A DNA stretch of 50,485 bases from UBA12079 sp964608745. Its GTDB lineage: Bacteria; Patescibacteriota; Minisyncoccia; Phycocordibacterales; UBA12079. Below, in pieces: positions 40,645 through 48,233 of this stretch (position 1 is the stretch's first letter; each line of letters opens with the position of its first letter). The notes under the pieces were generated by a model. That model saw nothing but the letters and a program-made list of their open reading frames with translations. It searched no databases and had not been told where the DNA came from. The translations under genes were made by a program, and so were the position numbers. Location: assembly GCA_964608745.1 (NCBI GenBank), contig CAZSPC010000004.1, positions 1-50,485 of the forward strand. The letters are read 5' to 3'.

Positions 40645-41703
40645 TTAACCCAACAACGCAATAATAACTCCCAAAACAGCAAAAATTACAGAAATAACCC
40701 AATATCGCATTGTTACTTTATAACTCGGCCAACCAAGAGCTTCAAAATGGTGGTGAATTGGAGCAACCAGGAAAACTTTTTTTCCTCTAAATTTTTTAGA
40801 AAATACTTGAATAATATTCCCCAAAACCGTAACAAAAAGTGGGAAAGCAATAATTGGTAAAATTAAGACATGCCCCGTAAGAAAAGCTACGACAGTTAGT
40901 GCAGTCGTTAAGCCTAAAATAGTTTCGGACATGTAAAACCTAGCAGGGGGAATATTAAACCAAAGAAACGCCAACAAACCACCCACAATCACAAAACAAA
41001 AAGCGGCTAAATCTATTTGGTTTTGAAAAAAAGCAATAAGTCCGTAAGCAGAAAAAATAGTTGATAAAACACCGGCCGACAAACCATCAATACCATCAAT
41101 AACACTCGAAGAAAACAAAGCCAACATAACCAACATAAAGAAAGGAATAAATAAAATACCTAGTTCTAAAACCCCATCAAGTGGTATAGCCACAGAAGAA
41201 ACTCCTAATTTAGAATAGAACCACCAACCGCCTACTAAACCAATCAATAATATAACTCCAATTCTAAGTTTGAGTGGCATACCTCCTGCCATATATTTTC
41301 CTTTATCAAAAATTATCAGTAGATCATCAACCAAACCAAGTAAAGAAGCTGAAATAAAAGTAAATAAAGGTAACCAGGTTTGAGCACGACTCATAAAGTC
41401 TAATTTGGTTGTAAGTTCATTTGGAAATAAAATAGAAAGTAACCAAAAAAACAAAATGGTTATCGAGACAGAAAACAAAATTACCAAACCACCCATTCTT
41501 GGTGTCCCCGTATCCTTTTCTCTGTGCAGTTCGTTAAATATAGGTGTCCCATTATTATCACCGAGTCCACCCGCTTTACCAGACTTTTTCTTCCACATTT
41601 TATATTTATACAAATAATGAGTAATAATTGGAGTAATACCAATGCCAATAAAAAAAGACATCACCCAGGGAACAAATATTTTGATTAGGTTTAATTCAAT
41701 CAT
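40645..41703 (-). CDS. mraY: Phospho-N-acetylmuramoyl-pentapeptide transferase
   Basis: 352 aa, ten transmembrane helices. It transfers phospho-MurNAc-pentapeptide to undecaprenyl phosphate, forming lipid I. Motifs: GTPRMGG, LLGLVDDLLI (DDx2 catalytic), SSVIDGIDGLSAG (NxxD-like region), and PIHHHFEALGW. Length normal. No SD; TACTAT sits 7 nt before ATG 41703. Monocistronic here, away from any mur cluster. Confidence 0.95.
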   Translation of the reverse strand: MIELNLIKIFVPWVMSFFIGIGITPIITHYLYKYKMWKKKSGKAGGLGDNNGTPIFNELHREKDTGTPRMGGLVILFSVSITILFFWLLSILFPNELTTKLDFMSRAQTWLPLFTFISASLLGLVDDLLIIFDKGKYMAGGMPLKLRIGVILLIGLVGGWWFYSKLGVSSVAIPLDGVLELGILFIPFFMLVMLALFSSSVIDGIDGLSAGVLSTIFSAYGLIAFFQNQIDLAAFCFVIVGGLLAFLWFNIPPARFYMSETILGLTTALTVVAFLTGHVLILPIIAFPLFVTVLGNIIQVFSKKFRGKKVFLVAPIHHHFEALGWPSYKVTMRYWVISVIFAVLGVIIALLG

Positions 41704-41829
41704 AAAATTAATAGTAAGTAATAAGCGACGAAAAAGCTTCGCTCTTTCGTCTTAGAACATGAATATAAGTATAAACAACCAAAACAAAACAAAAAAGGCT
41801 TGACAAATGATGATGATGATAGGCTAGAC

Positions 41830-41849
41830 GTTAGGTTAGGTTAGGTTAG
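41830..41849. repeat. Short tandem repeat GTTAG x4
   Basis: Four 5-bp units upstream of the 51-aa ORF, in a spacer with TTGACA at 41800-41805 and only a weak -10. Confidence 0.75.
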
Positions 41850-41897
41850 ATAAATTGGTGAAATTATGTTCCTCAAAAATAGAATAAGGAGAAAAAA

Positions 41898-42053
41898 ATG
41901 AGCAAAGGACCTTTAACAATAGGATTACTTATAATGTCGGGGCTGGCCACCGCAAATGTATATTTTGGGATTGCAGAAGCAGACCCAGGAAATTTTGCAG
42001 CCGCAACATTTTCAGGCCTGATAGCAATTGGGCTTCCAATAATTTATCGCTAA
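41898..42053 (+). CDS. 51-aa two-helix membrane peptide
   Basis: Strong SD (AAGGAG) before ATG 41898 and a strong terminator right after the TAA. The peptide has two hydrophobic stretches (LTIGLLIMSGLATANVYFG and an Ala/Leu/Ile-rich second half ending GLPIIYR) joined by EADPGN. A complete expression cassette makes a real small protein likely. Family unknown. Confidence 0.65.
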   Translation: MSKGPLTIGLLIMSGLATANVYFGIAEADPGNFAAATFSGLIAIGLPIIYR

Positions 42054-42064
42054 GATACTCACGC

Positions 42065-42098
42065 AACAGCCACGAAATATATTTCGTGGCTGTTTTTT
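42065..42098 (+). terminator. Terminator of the 51-aa gene
   Basis: ACAGCCACGAAAT/ATTTCGTGGCTGT and a T run. Confidence 0.85.
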
Positions 42099-42199
42099 TA
42101 ATTCAAACCAGTCATTCTCTTAAATTAGTTAAATTACATTAAGGGGACGATAGGTTTCTTAATGTAATAAAATACTTTTACTGTTTTCTAAATGATATA

Positions 42200-42236
42200 A
42201 TGCAAGTATCATACTTGTATCATACAAGTATGATAC
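42200..42236. repeat. Inverted and direct GTATCATAC repeats
   Basis: GTATCATACTTG, spacer, CAAGTATGATAC. No gene is visible between 42099 and 42337. Confidence 0.6.
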
Positions 42237-42257
42237 CCAACCAACTACGGCAACCAT

Positions 42258-42332
42258 AATTAAATTAAATTAAATTAAATTAAATTAAAAAAACGAAAAA
42301 AATATCGATCGATATTTTTTTCGTTTTTTTAA
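42258..42332. repeat. AAATT tandem repeat and 48-bp perfect palindrome
   Basis: About six AAATT units (42258-42287) run into a palindrome of 24-bp arms (42285-42332) centred on CGATCG, with A7 and T7 tails able to terminate transcription on either strand. Confidence 0.75.
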
Positions 42333-42337
42333 AATAA

Positions 42338-42362
42338 AATACCTAGGTTCGACCTAGGTATT
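42338..42362 (-). terminator. Terminator of the carboxypeptidase gene
   Basis: AATACCTAGGT-TCG-ACCTAGGTATT, overlapping the stop codon. Confidence 0.75.
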
Positions 42363-43282
42363 TAATTTCCTATTTCGTTAATCGTAGCATTCGCTAATTT
42401 TCTTACATCAATAAACCTTCCCTCTTTACTTGATCCTAAAACAGCAATTATGACCTTGTGTCCTATTCCCACATCAATTGCTACCACTAAATTTCCCCCA
42501 GCTAAATCAGTAAAACCAGTTTTTGAACCAATTACCCCAGGAATGATATTTACATCCTGATTTGTATTTTCAACATCATAGATAAAACTTTTAGAATTCA
42601 AAGTTAAACGATGATATTTTGTTGCCTCTAAAATCTCTGGTTTATTTTCCAAAATACCCTCCATCAATACCACAACATCTTTGGCCGAACCATAAGCTCC
42701 CCCTAACTTTTCGTTTAAATCCAACCCTGATTCATTTAGAAAAAAAGTTTGCACCAACCCCATTTCTTCTGCTTTTTCGTTCATTTTTTTTACAAAAACT
42801 TTTTCTGTTTCTTCTACCCCCATATCCTGATTTAGAAAACCAACAACAGAAGCCAGGGCGTGTGCCCCATCATTAGAAGAAGTTATGAGAGTTAAATCTA
42901 AAATATCTTTTATATTCCATTTTTCACCCAAAACCAAACCATTTTCTTCCTCTACTTCTAAATCATCTTCATTAATAGAAATAATGGTATTTTCCGGAAC
43001 CATTTCAGAAGCAATATAAGCTGTCATTAGTTTAGTAATTGAAGCCAAAGGTAACTGAACCTCCTCATTTTTTGCAAACAAAATTTTTTCTTCCCTCACA
43101 TCCCAGACATAAGCTGACTTAGCTTCAATAACAATATCCTTAAAAAAGTCTTGTTTTTCTTTTTTTATAACAATTTCACCCGGCTTGTTTTGATCAACAG
43201 CAGTAATTACCACCAAACTAACACAAAACAAAGCAACGATAATGATAGCAATATTCAATATTTTATTTTTATTTATTATCAT
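42362..43282 (-). CDS. D-alanyl-D-alanine carboxypeptidase (peptidase S11)
   Basis: 306 aa from ATG 43282, which puts the membrane anchor (about residues 9-29) at the N-terminus; an upstream ATG at 43372 overlapping the scpB stop would add 30 residues encoded by a hairpin. Active-site motifs: S81-x2-K84 (SITK), S135-x-N137 (SSN), and KTG in GSKTGFTD. It trims the terminal D-Ala of peptidoglycan stem peptides outside the membrane. No C-terminal amphipathic anchor is seen. Confidence 0.92.
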   Translation of the reverse strand: MIINKNKILNIAIIIVALFCVSLVVITAVDQNKPGEIVIKKEKQDFFKDIVIEAKSAYVWDVREEKILFAKNEEVQLPLASITKLMTAYIASEMVPENTIISINEDDLEVEEENGLVLGEKWNIKDILDLTLITSSNDGAHALASVVGFLNQDMGVEETEKVFVKKMNEKAEEMGLVQTFFLNESGLDLNEKLGGAYGSAKDVVVLMEGILENKPEILEATKYHRLTLNSKSFIYDVENTNQDVNIIPGVIGSKTGFTDLAGGNLVVAIDVGIGHKVIIAVLGSSKEGRFIDVRKLANATINEIGN

Positions 43283-43289
43283 TTTGATA

Positions 43290-43360
43290 CTATAACACCC
43301 TAAATTACAAAACTGATTTCGTAGGAAATTAATTTTGTAATTCAGAGTATAACACAATTT
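43290..43360. repeat. Hairpin between scpB and the carboxypeptidase gene
   Basis: Minus strand: GAATTACAAAA...TTTTGTAATTT with outer G-U-rich pairing (GTTATACTC with GGGTGTTATA). It separates the two possible starts of the carboxypeptidase. Confidence 0.55.
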
Positions 43361-43361
43361 T

Positions 43362-43907
43362 TTATTCTTCATCTACTTCTTCCTTATTTTCGTTCTTCTC
43401 TATTTCGCTTCTTACTTTTTCATATTCTGGTAATTCTGATAATTCAGATATTCCCAAAAAAGAAAGTAGATCGAAGGTCGGTGAATACAGAAAACTCCGT
43501 TTATTTTTTGGATCAGTTTTTCTATCAACAAGACCCCTCACAAGTAAATTTCGTAAAATTGTTGCTGAATTAACACCACGAATATAATCGATTTCAGTTT
43601 TTCTAACAGGCCCTCGATATAGGATAATAGATAGGGTTTCTAAACCTGCTTTTCCTATATCTTTTGATAACTCTTCTTTTCTCAAATTCTCAATAAGAGA
43701 GTGTATTTCAGGTGCAGTCCCGAGCATCACCCTATCAGCATTTCTAATAAGCCGTATTCCACGATCCTCCAAATCCTTTTTTAAAACCGTCAAAGCTTCT
43801 TCTATTAACCCCTCCGTCTCATCCAAAAAAACAGAAAGTTGTTTTATAGAAACAGCCTCTCCTTTGAAAAATAATATTGATTCAATTTTTGAACTTAAAT
43901 TAATCAT
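43362..43907 (-). CDS. scpB: Segregation and condensation protein B
   Basis: 181 aa, two winged-helix domains: KIESILFFKGEAVSIKQL (first wHTH) and ETLSIILYRGPVRKTEIDYIRGVNSATILRNLLVRGLV (second wHTH, signature RG-N-). It is a subunit of the SMC-ScpAB condensin that compacts and segregates the chromosome. Lies 34 nt downstream of scpA, as usual. No SD. The C-terminus is acidic. Confidence 0.92.
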   Translation of the reverse strand: MINLSSKIESILFFKGEAVSIKQLSVFLDETEGLIEEALTVLKKDLEDRGIRLIRNADRVMLGTAPEIHSLIENLRKEELSKDIGKAGLETLSIILYRGPVRKTEIDYIRGVNSATILRNLLVRGLVDRKTDPKNKRSFLYSPTFDLLSFLGISELSELPEYEKVRSEIEKNENKEEVDEE

Positions 43908-43941
43908 ACTAAAAACTATAGACTATAAACCAAAAACTTTA

Positions 43942-44670
43942 TTAATAATGTGGCAATCCCACATCCAAACTTTCCATCTCCATATCTCCAAAGTCATGAT
44001 TTTGTCTCACTGCCAACGCACCTTGCTTTACCAATTCTAACATAGCCAAAAAAGAAATCACTACATTTATTTTTTCGTCTTTTCCCTTATTTGAAAAGTC
44101 ATTAAAGCTCATTTTTATAGCCTTCTTCATTCTATCAGCCAAAGAATCCATCATTTCTTCCAAGCTAATCACTTTTTGAACCACCCCTTTTGGAGTAATC
44201 TCTTTTTTGGGCATTTTGGTCAAAACCCCAACAGCCAAAGTGAACATATTTTTTTGAGTAATTTCTTTATCAGGAGAAAAAATAGGCTCTGAATCTTTTA
44301 CAAAAGTTTTTTGAAAAATCATTTCTTTACCGAATCTTTCTTGCACCCCAATACTTAATTTTTTTATTTGCTTATAAATTTTTAATCTTTCCTCTAAATC
44401 TTCAATATTTTGTTCTTCCTCTTGGGACAAATTTAAATTAGGTAAAAGTGAACGCGACTTTATCAGCATCAATGTTGAGGCAATCCAAATAAAATCTGCT
44501 GATAACCGAAGCGACATATCAGGATGATTTTGAATGTATGAGATATAGTCATCGGTAATTTCAGCCAATGAAATATCATTGATAAAAAGTTTTCTTTTCT
44601 CAATTAGGTTTAAAAGTAAATCTAACGGTCCCTCAAAAGCGTTTGTTTTTATACTATATTGTTCAGTCAT
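43942..44670 (-). CDS. scpA: Segregation and condensation protein A
   Basis: 242 aa kleisin. The N-terminal FEGPLDLLLNLIEKRKLFINDISLAEITDDY-type domain binds the SMC neck; LRLSADFIWIASTLMLIKSRSLLP is also characteristic; the C-terminal wHTH (VVISFLAMLELVKQGALAVRQ) binds the SMC head. Length normal. TATAAT at 44679-44684 sits 8 nt before ATG 44670 with no SD, suggesting a leaderless scpAB transcript. smc is not in the window. Confidence 0.94.
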   Translation of the reverse strand: MTEQYSIKTNAFEGPLDLLLNLIEKRKLFINDISLAEITDDYISYIQNHPDMSLRLSADFIWIASTLMLIKSRSLLPNLNLSQEEEQNIEDLEERLKIYKQIKKLSIGVQERFGKEMIFQKTFVKDSEPIFSPDKEITQKNMFTLAVGVLTKMPKKEITPKGVVQKVISLEEMMDSLADRMKKAIKMSFNDFSNKGKDEKINVVISFLAMLELVKQGALAVRQNHDFGDMEMESLDVGLPHY

Positions 44671-44702
44671 TAGGATTAATTATATCATTTTTGAAAGCAA
44701 AA

Positions 44703-44741
44703 AAAGAACCTAAAAACAATATATTATTTTTTAGGTTCTCG
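44703..44741 (-). terminator. Terminator of the 95-aa gene
   Basis: AGAACCTAAAAA/TTTTTTAGGTTCT with T7 on the minus strand. Confidence 0.8.
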
Positions 44742-44749
44742 GTGAAAAA

Positions 44750-45037
44750 TTAATTTTCGATATCAATATGTATTTCTGAGAAAAAACTCTCAAAAAGACA
44801 AGCATGTTGTTTTCCAGTTGGACAGCAACAAAAATAAATCACTCTCCCTATATCTTTTTCTTTCACTCTTGTAATAACAACCGGAACATGTTTCATTTTT
44901 TCTTTTTTAAGAAATTGTTCGATAATTTCTCTTATCGGCTGACTCTCTCTATGACTACCAGTAGTAGCAACCGCTTTCAGAGTTTTTTCACGATCGATTC
45001 TTCCAATACCGATACCTGCAAATTTTTCTTCCGCCAT
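44750..45037 (-). CDS. Hypothetical 95-aa protein with CCC motif
   Basis: GGGAGG lies before ATG 45037, which is preferred over the longer frame to 45109. Soluble: an N-terminal FAGIGIGRIDREKTLKAVATTG segment, a helical middle, and a C-terminal IYFCCCPTGKQHACLFE with four Cys and a His that could bind metal. No family recognised. SD-led and separated by a terminator from scpA. Confidence 0.6.
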   Translation of the reverse strand: MAEEKFAGIGIGRIDREKTLKAVATTGSHRESQPIREIIEQFLKKEKMKHVPVVITRVKEKDIGRVIYFCCCPTGKQHACLFESFFSEIHIDIEN

Positions 45038-45208
45038 TTTTTCCTCCCATAGGAAATGTATAATAAAATAAGCTTTGTCTGTATTATGGACAAAACCAAC
45101 TAACTCCACAAATATTTATACCAAAAAATAAACAAAAAAGCAACCCACACAATGTGAATTGCGTCCATATTTAATATTCTTGCATCAAAACTTGTAGAAC
45201 CACAGGTT

Positions 45209-45325
45209 TTAAACAAAAAAGGCATTAACAACAGTAACAGTTGTACTACACGCACCAGAAATCAACGCGATTAGGGTTGGTCTATCGTTATACCAAATAT
45301 AATTTTGTGGGTTAGTTTTTCCCAT
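45209..45325 (-). CDS. Possible 38-aa membrane peptide, leaderless
   Basis: ATG 45325 has TATAAT (45332-45337) 6 nt upstream and no SD. Predicted peptide: a polar start (MGKTNPQNYIWYNDRPT) and one hydrophobic helix (LIALISGACSTTVTVVNAFF). It resembles the other tiny membrane peptides in the window in layout only. No terminator is evident. Confidence 0.35.
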   Translation of the reverse strand: MGKTNPQNYIWYNDRPTLIALISGACSTTVTVVNAFFV

Positions 45326-45352
45326 ACGCACATTATAACAATAAAACTTAGA

Positions 45353-46150
45353 TTAGTTATTCACAATTAATGTTCCTGCCTTATAACCACCCAAAACCTT
45401 TTTCAATTCGTTTGGTTTTTTGCCATTTATGATACGTGTATTGATGGCTGGAAACTGGGTTTCCAAATCTTTTATTATTTTCAATTTATTTTTCATCCCA
45501 CCTGTTCCGATCCCTGTTTTCCCCTTACAAATTAAATCTATTTTTTCATTGGTTAACTCACTAACAGAAATCTCTTTTATCAAGTTTCCGTTTTCATCTA
45601 ATACACCGTCAGAGCTTGTATTTATGACAAGTTCTGTCTCATTAAACAATTCTAAGCAGAGCTCTGTTATTAATGTAGCAGTTCTATCATTATCTCCAAA
45701 CTCACCCCCTCTAATTTCTTTTAACTCCGCATCACTCACAAAATCATTTTCATTAAATTGAATTATTGCTGAATTCCCGTTTCTGTAAACTTCACTAATC
45801 ACCTTTTTCATATCGCCCCGAACTTGAGCGTTTTGTAACCCTCGATGAGTAACAAGAGCTTGTAAAACTGATTTATCTTTTATTGCTAAATCCCAATTCA
45901 TAGAAAGATGGGGGTTACCCAAACAAGCCAAAGCTCTCTTTCTAACAACCTCATCCCCAATATAATCAAAATTCGCAAGAGAGGAACCAAAACCAACCGC
46001 ACCGGAACTAATCATTAAAATAGGATCTTTGTGGTTATTAATAATTTCACCATGAGCTTTCAGTATCTCCTTATCAATACTACCGTCTTTTGACATCAAA
46101 ACAGCTGTGCCGTATTTTATAATCGTTAATTTTTTATTTATTTTTTGCAT
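45353..46150 (-). CDS. Glutamate 5-kinase-like amino acid kinase
   Basis: 265 aa of the amino acid kinase fold. YGTAVL near the N-terminus, MISSGAVGFG, QFNENDFVSDAE, FGDNDRTATLITELC and GKTGIGTGGMKNKL (Gly-rich, Lys) match glutamate 5-kinase, which phosphorylates glutamate as the first step towards proline. It lacks the C-terminal PUA domain found in many ProB. No proA or proC is adjacent, so the role in proline synthesis is inferred. No SD; a palindromic terminator-like repeat precedes it. Confidence 0.82.
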   Translation of the reverse strand: MQKINKKLTIIKYGTAVLMSKDGSIDKEILKAHGEIINNHKDPILMISSGAVGFGSSLANFDYIGDEVVRKRALACLGNPHLSMNWDLAIKDKSVLQALVTHRGLQNAQVRGDMKKVISEVYRNGNSAIIQFNENDFVSDAELKEIRGGEFGDNDRTATLITELCLELFNETELVINTSSDGVLDENGNLIKEISVSELTNEKIDLICKGKTGIGTGGMKNKLKIIKDLETQFPAINTRIINGKKPNELKKVLGGYKAGTLIVNN

Positions 46151-46161
46151 AATTTAAAAAA

Positions 46162-46193
46162 GTATCGATAGGGTATCGATACCCTATCGATAC
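46162..46193. repeat. 32-bp perfect palindrome between proS and the kinase gene
   Basis: Arms GTATCGATAGGGTATC and complement, centred on TATCGATA, flanked by A6 and T5; likely terminator of proS. Confidence 0.8.
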
Positions 46194-46223
46194 CTTTTTG
46201 CTTAGTACCAAGTAATTTATTTT

Positions 46224-47468
46224 TTATTTTATTTTCGAAATTAACTTCTCGACAGAAACTATTTCACTATCTTCCGAATTTCTTTTTTTAAATTCCACAC
46301 CCCCCGCTTCAAGAGATTTTGAACTCACTACTACCCGATAAGGAATACCAATTAAATCTGAATCAGCAAATTTTTCTCCCGGGCGAACATCTCTGTCATC
46401 AAATAAAACTTCCACTCCAATTTCTGTTAATTGGTTATAAATTTCTTCTGCTTTTTCATCCTCTCCCAAACTCAATAAATGAACCTTAAATGGTGCAACA
46501 GATTCAGGCCAAATAATTCCATTTTTATCACTATTTAATTCAACAACAGCTCCCATCAATCTTGAAGGGCTCATTCCGTAAGACCCCATGAATACAGGTT
46601 TTTCTTCCCCGTTTTCATCCTTATACCCCAAACCAAAAGCATCAGAATATTTTGTTCCCAAAGTATAAATATCTCCCACCTCAATTGATTTTTCTTTTCT
46701 TAAATCTTCTTCTTTTAAATCGAGACCAAAATCTTTTAAGATTTCCTCATTATAATCATCTGTATTTATTGCGATCTTTTTGTCTTCATCAATTATGTAA
46801 ACAACATCTTCGCCAGCTTCAGAAATAGTTTGGAATTCATATGAATATTTCGAAAAAGAACCTCCCGAAGAAATTGTGATATATGTTTTATCTCCCATTC
46901 CCAAACGGTTAAAGACATTCATATAAACATCTTTCATTTTTTCATAAAATTCGTTGTGTTCTTCTTCGTTTTTTGAAAATGAATACAAATCTTTCATTGA
47001 AAACTCTCGCCCCCGCATAAGACCAGCTTTCGCTCGAGCTTCATTTCTAAACTTTGTTTGAATTTGATAAGCAGAAAAAGGTAAATCCTTATAGGACGAC
47101 ACGAAATCTTTCATTATTTTTGCAATAACCTCCTCGTGAGTAAAAGCAAGTCCTAACTCCGTTTCGTTTTTAAGTTTTGTTTTAAACCAATTATCAACCA
47201 CACTATCATCCCAACGATTTGTTTTTTCCCAGGTCGATTTATCTTGTAAGGCGGTCATAAATAATTCCTGCCCACCGACTTTATTCATTTCGTCCCGGAT
47301 AATGTCAGATATTTTATTTAATACTCTCAAACCCAATGGCAAATAATTGTAAACTCCTGCAATTTCCTTAACCACAAAACCTGCCCGAGTTAACAACTGA
47401 GCATTTTTAGAAACCTCATCTTTTGGCGCCTCTTTTCTTGTTTTTGTGAATAGTTTTGATTGATACAT
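46224..47468 (-). CDS. proS: Proline-tRNA ligase, short form
   Basis: 414 aa class II synthetase. GFVVKEIAGVYNYLPLGLRVL, LAFTHEEV, motif 2 FRNEARAKAGLMRGREFSMKD, and motif 3 region GSYGMSPSRLMGAVVE are intact, followed by the anticodon-binding domain (VHLLSLGE..., VLFDDRDVRPGEKFADSDLIG). The editing insertion of about 180 residues found in most bacterial ProRS is absent, which explains the length. TATACT (47476-47481) sits 7 nt before ATG 47468 without SD. Confidence 0.94.
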   Translation of the reverse strand: MYQSKLFTKTRKEAPKDEVSKNAQLLTRAGFVVKEIAGVYNYLPLGLRVLNKISDIIRDEMNKVGGQELFMTALQDKSTWEKTNRWDDSVVDNWFKTKLKNETELGLAFTHEEVIAKIMKDFVSSYKDLPFSAYQIQTKFRNEARAKAGLMRGREFSMKDLYSFSKNEEEHNEFYEKMKDVYMNVFNRLGMGDKTYITISSGGSFSKYSYEFQTISEAGEDVVYIIDEDKKIAINTDDYNEEILKDFGLDLKEEDLRKEKSIEVGDIYTLGTKYSDAFGLGYKDENGEEKPVFMGSYGMSPSRLMGAVVELNSDKNGIIWPESVAPFKVHLLSLGEDEKAEEIYNQLTEIGVEVLFDDRDVRPGEKFADSDLIGIPYRVVVSSKSLEAGGVEFKKRNSEDSEIVSVEKLISKIK

Positions 47469-47475
47469 AGATATC

Positions 47476-47481
47476 AGTATA
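47476..47481 (-). promoter_or_regulatory. -10 box of proS
   Basis: TATACT on the minus strand, 7 nt before the start codon; consistent with leaderless transcription. Confidence 0.5.
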
Positions 47482-47547
47482 TATTAGAAATAAAAAGGTG
47501 TCTAATATAATTTGATTTTATTTCACCTTTATTATACAATACTTGGC

Positions 47548-47607
47548 ATCGGTTGCTCTCGAGCTTCCGATAGGGGCTAGGCTCGGATCAGCTTGCTGAT
47601 TCCGAGC
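47548..47607. repeat. Hairpins upstream of tRNA-Ala
   Basis: ATCGG...CCGAT and GCTCGGATCAG-CTTG-CTGATTCCGAGC. The GGCTAGGCTCGG segment resembles the tRNA-Ala 5' end (GGGCTCGTAGCTC) and may be derived from it. Confidence 0.5.
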
Positions 47608-47613
47608 TCCCAT

Positions 47614-47686
47614 GGGCTCGTAGCTCACCTGGTAGAGCACCTCATTTGCACTGAGGAGGTAGCAGGTTCAAGTCCTGTCGAGTCCA
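47614..47686 (+). tRNA. tRNA-Ala (TGC)
   Basis: Acceptor GGGCTCG/CGAGTCC, anticodon stem CCTCA/TGAGG with loop TTTGCAC (anticodon TGC), T arm GCAGG-TTCAAGT-CCTGT, discriminator A. The G-T at the third acceptor pair differs from the Ala identity G3-U70 only in being exactly that wobble pair. Confidence 0.93.
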
Positions 47687-47753
47687 CAAAAGTAAAAGGG
47701 GGTAGCGATTAAGCTATCTCTTTTTTGCTTTCTTTTGTTAGACTCGACAGGGC
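47687..47753 (+). repeat. Terminator hairpin extending into an inverted tRNA-Ala 3' end
   Basis: GGTAGC-GATTAA-GCTATC with T6 downstream, then GACTCGACAGG (47741-47751), an exact inverted copy of CCTGTCGAGTC in tRNA-Ala. No direct copy follows, unlike the Ser, Glu and Trp cases. Confidence 0.7.
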
Positions 47754-47847
47754 CTAAATCAAATGTCTTAAACCTTGTAAAAATCAATATTTTATGATTT
47801 AATTAGGATAGAAAATATTTCCAACAAGATAGCAGAAAGGAGAAAAA

Positions 47848-48165
47848 ATGGCACTAAACGAAAAAAGTCTTCATCAGATCTTTGCTTTCCCCGACAACAT
47901 CTCTATCTTCATTCACGAAAAAGAAGGTAAATTTGGATTTAAAATTTTTGTAAACAAAGATCAAGAAACAGAGGTTTGTGTGAAAATAAAACCTACTTTT
48001 CCCAAAAGAACAATTGTAGTAGCACATATTAAGGATATACTTAATACTGCAATTACGATTAATAAAAAAATTGTAGGAGAAGACGCAATCTTCTTTCTTG
48101 ACAAACAAATGGTAGGTTGGATTGTTAACAAACTTTCAACCCAAGATCAAGTTGAAACTTTTTAG
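47848..48165 (+). CDS. Hypothetical 105-aa soluble protein
   Basis: AAAGGAG lies 6-7 nt before ATG 47848. Mixed alpha/beta, no signal peptide, no recognised motif (segments SIFIHEKEGKFGFKIFVNKD and EDAIFFLDKQMVGWIVNKL). It stands alone with its own terminator. SD-led like the other accessory genes. Confidence 0.62.
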   Translation: MALNEKSLHQIFAFPDNISIFIHEKEGKFGFKIFVNKDQETEVCVKIKPTFPKRTIVVAHIKDILNTAITINKKIVGEDAIFFLDKQMVGWIVNKLSTQDQVETF

Positions 48166-48180
48166 TTCTTCACAAAACCA

Positions 48181-48217
48181 AAAAATACTCGCGGTTGAAT
48201 TGCGAGTATTTTTTTAA
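48181..48217. terminator. Bidirectional terminator
   Basis: AAAATACTCGC...GCGAGTATTTTT between the 105-aa gene and the convergent DUF2914 gene. Confidence 0.82.
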
Positions 48218-48233
48218 TTGTTTAAAGATTATA

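Noticed and set aside
41800..41830. Consensus promoter for the 51-aa gene
   Set aside because: TTGACA is good, but the nearest -10 (TAGACG) is at 19-nt spacing, so it was not listed as a feature.
41830..42287. GTTAG and AAATT repeats considered as a CRISPR array or telomere-like DNA
   Set aside because: Units are 5 bp, contiguous, without spacers, and no cas genes are present; simple tandem repeats.
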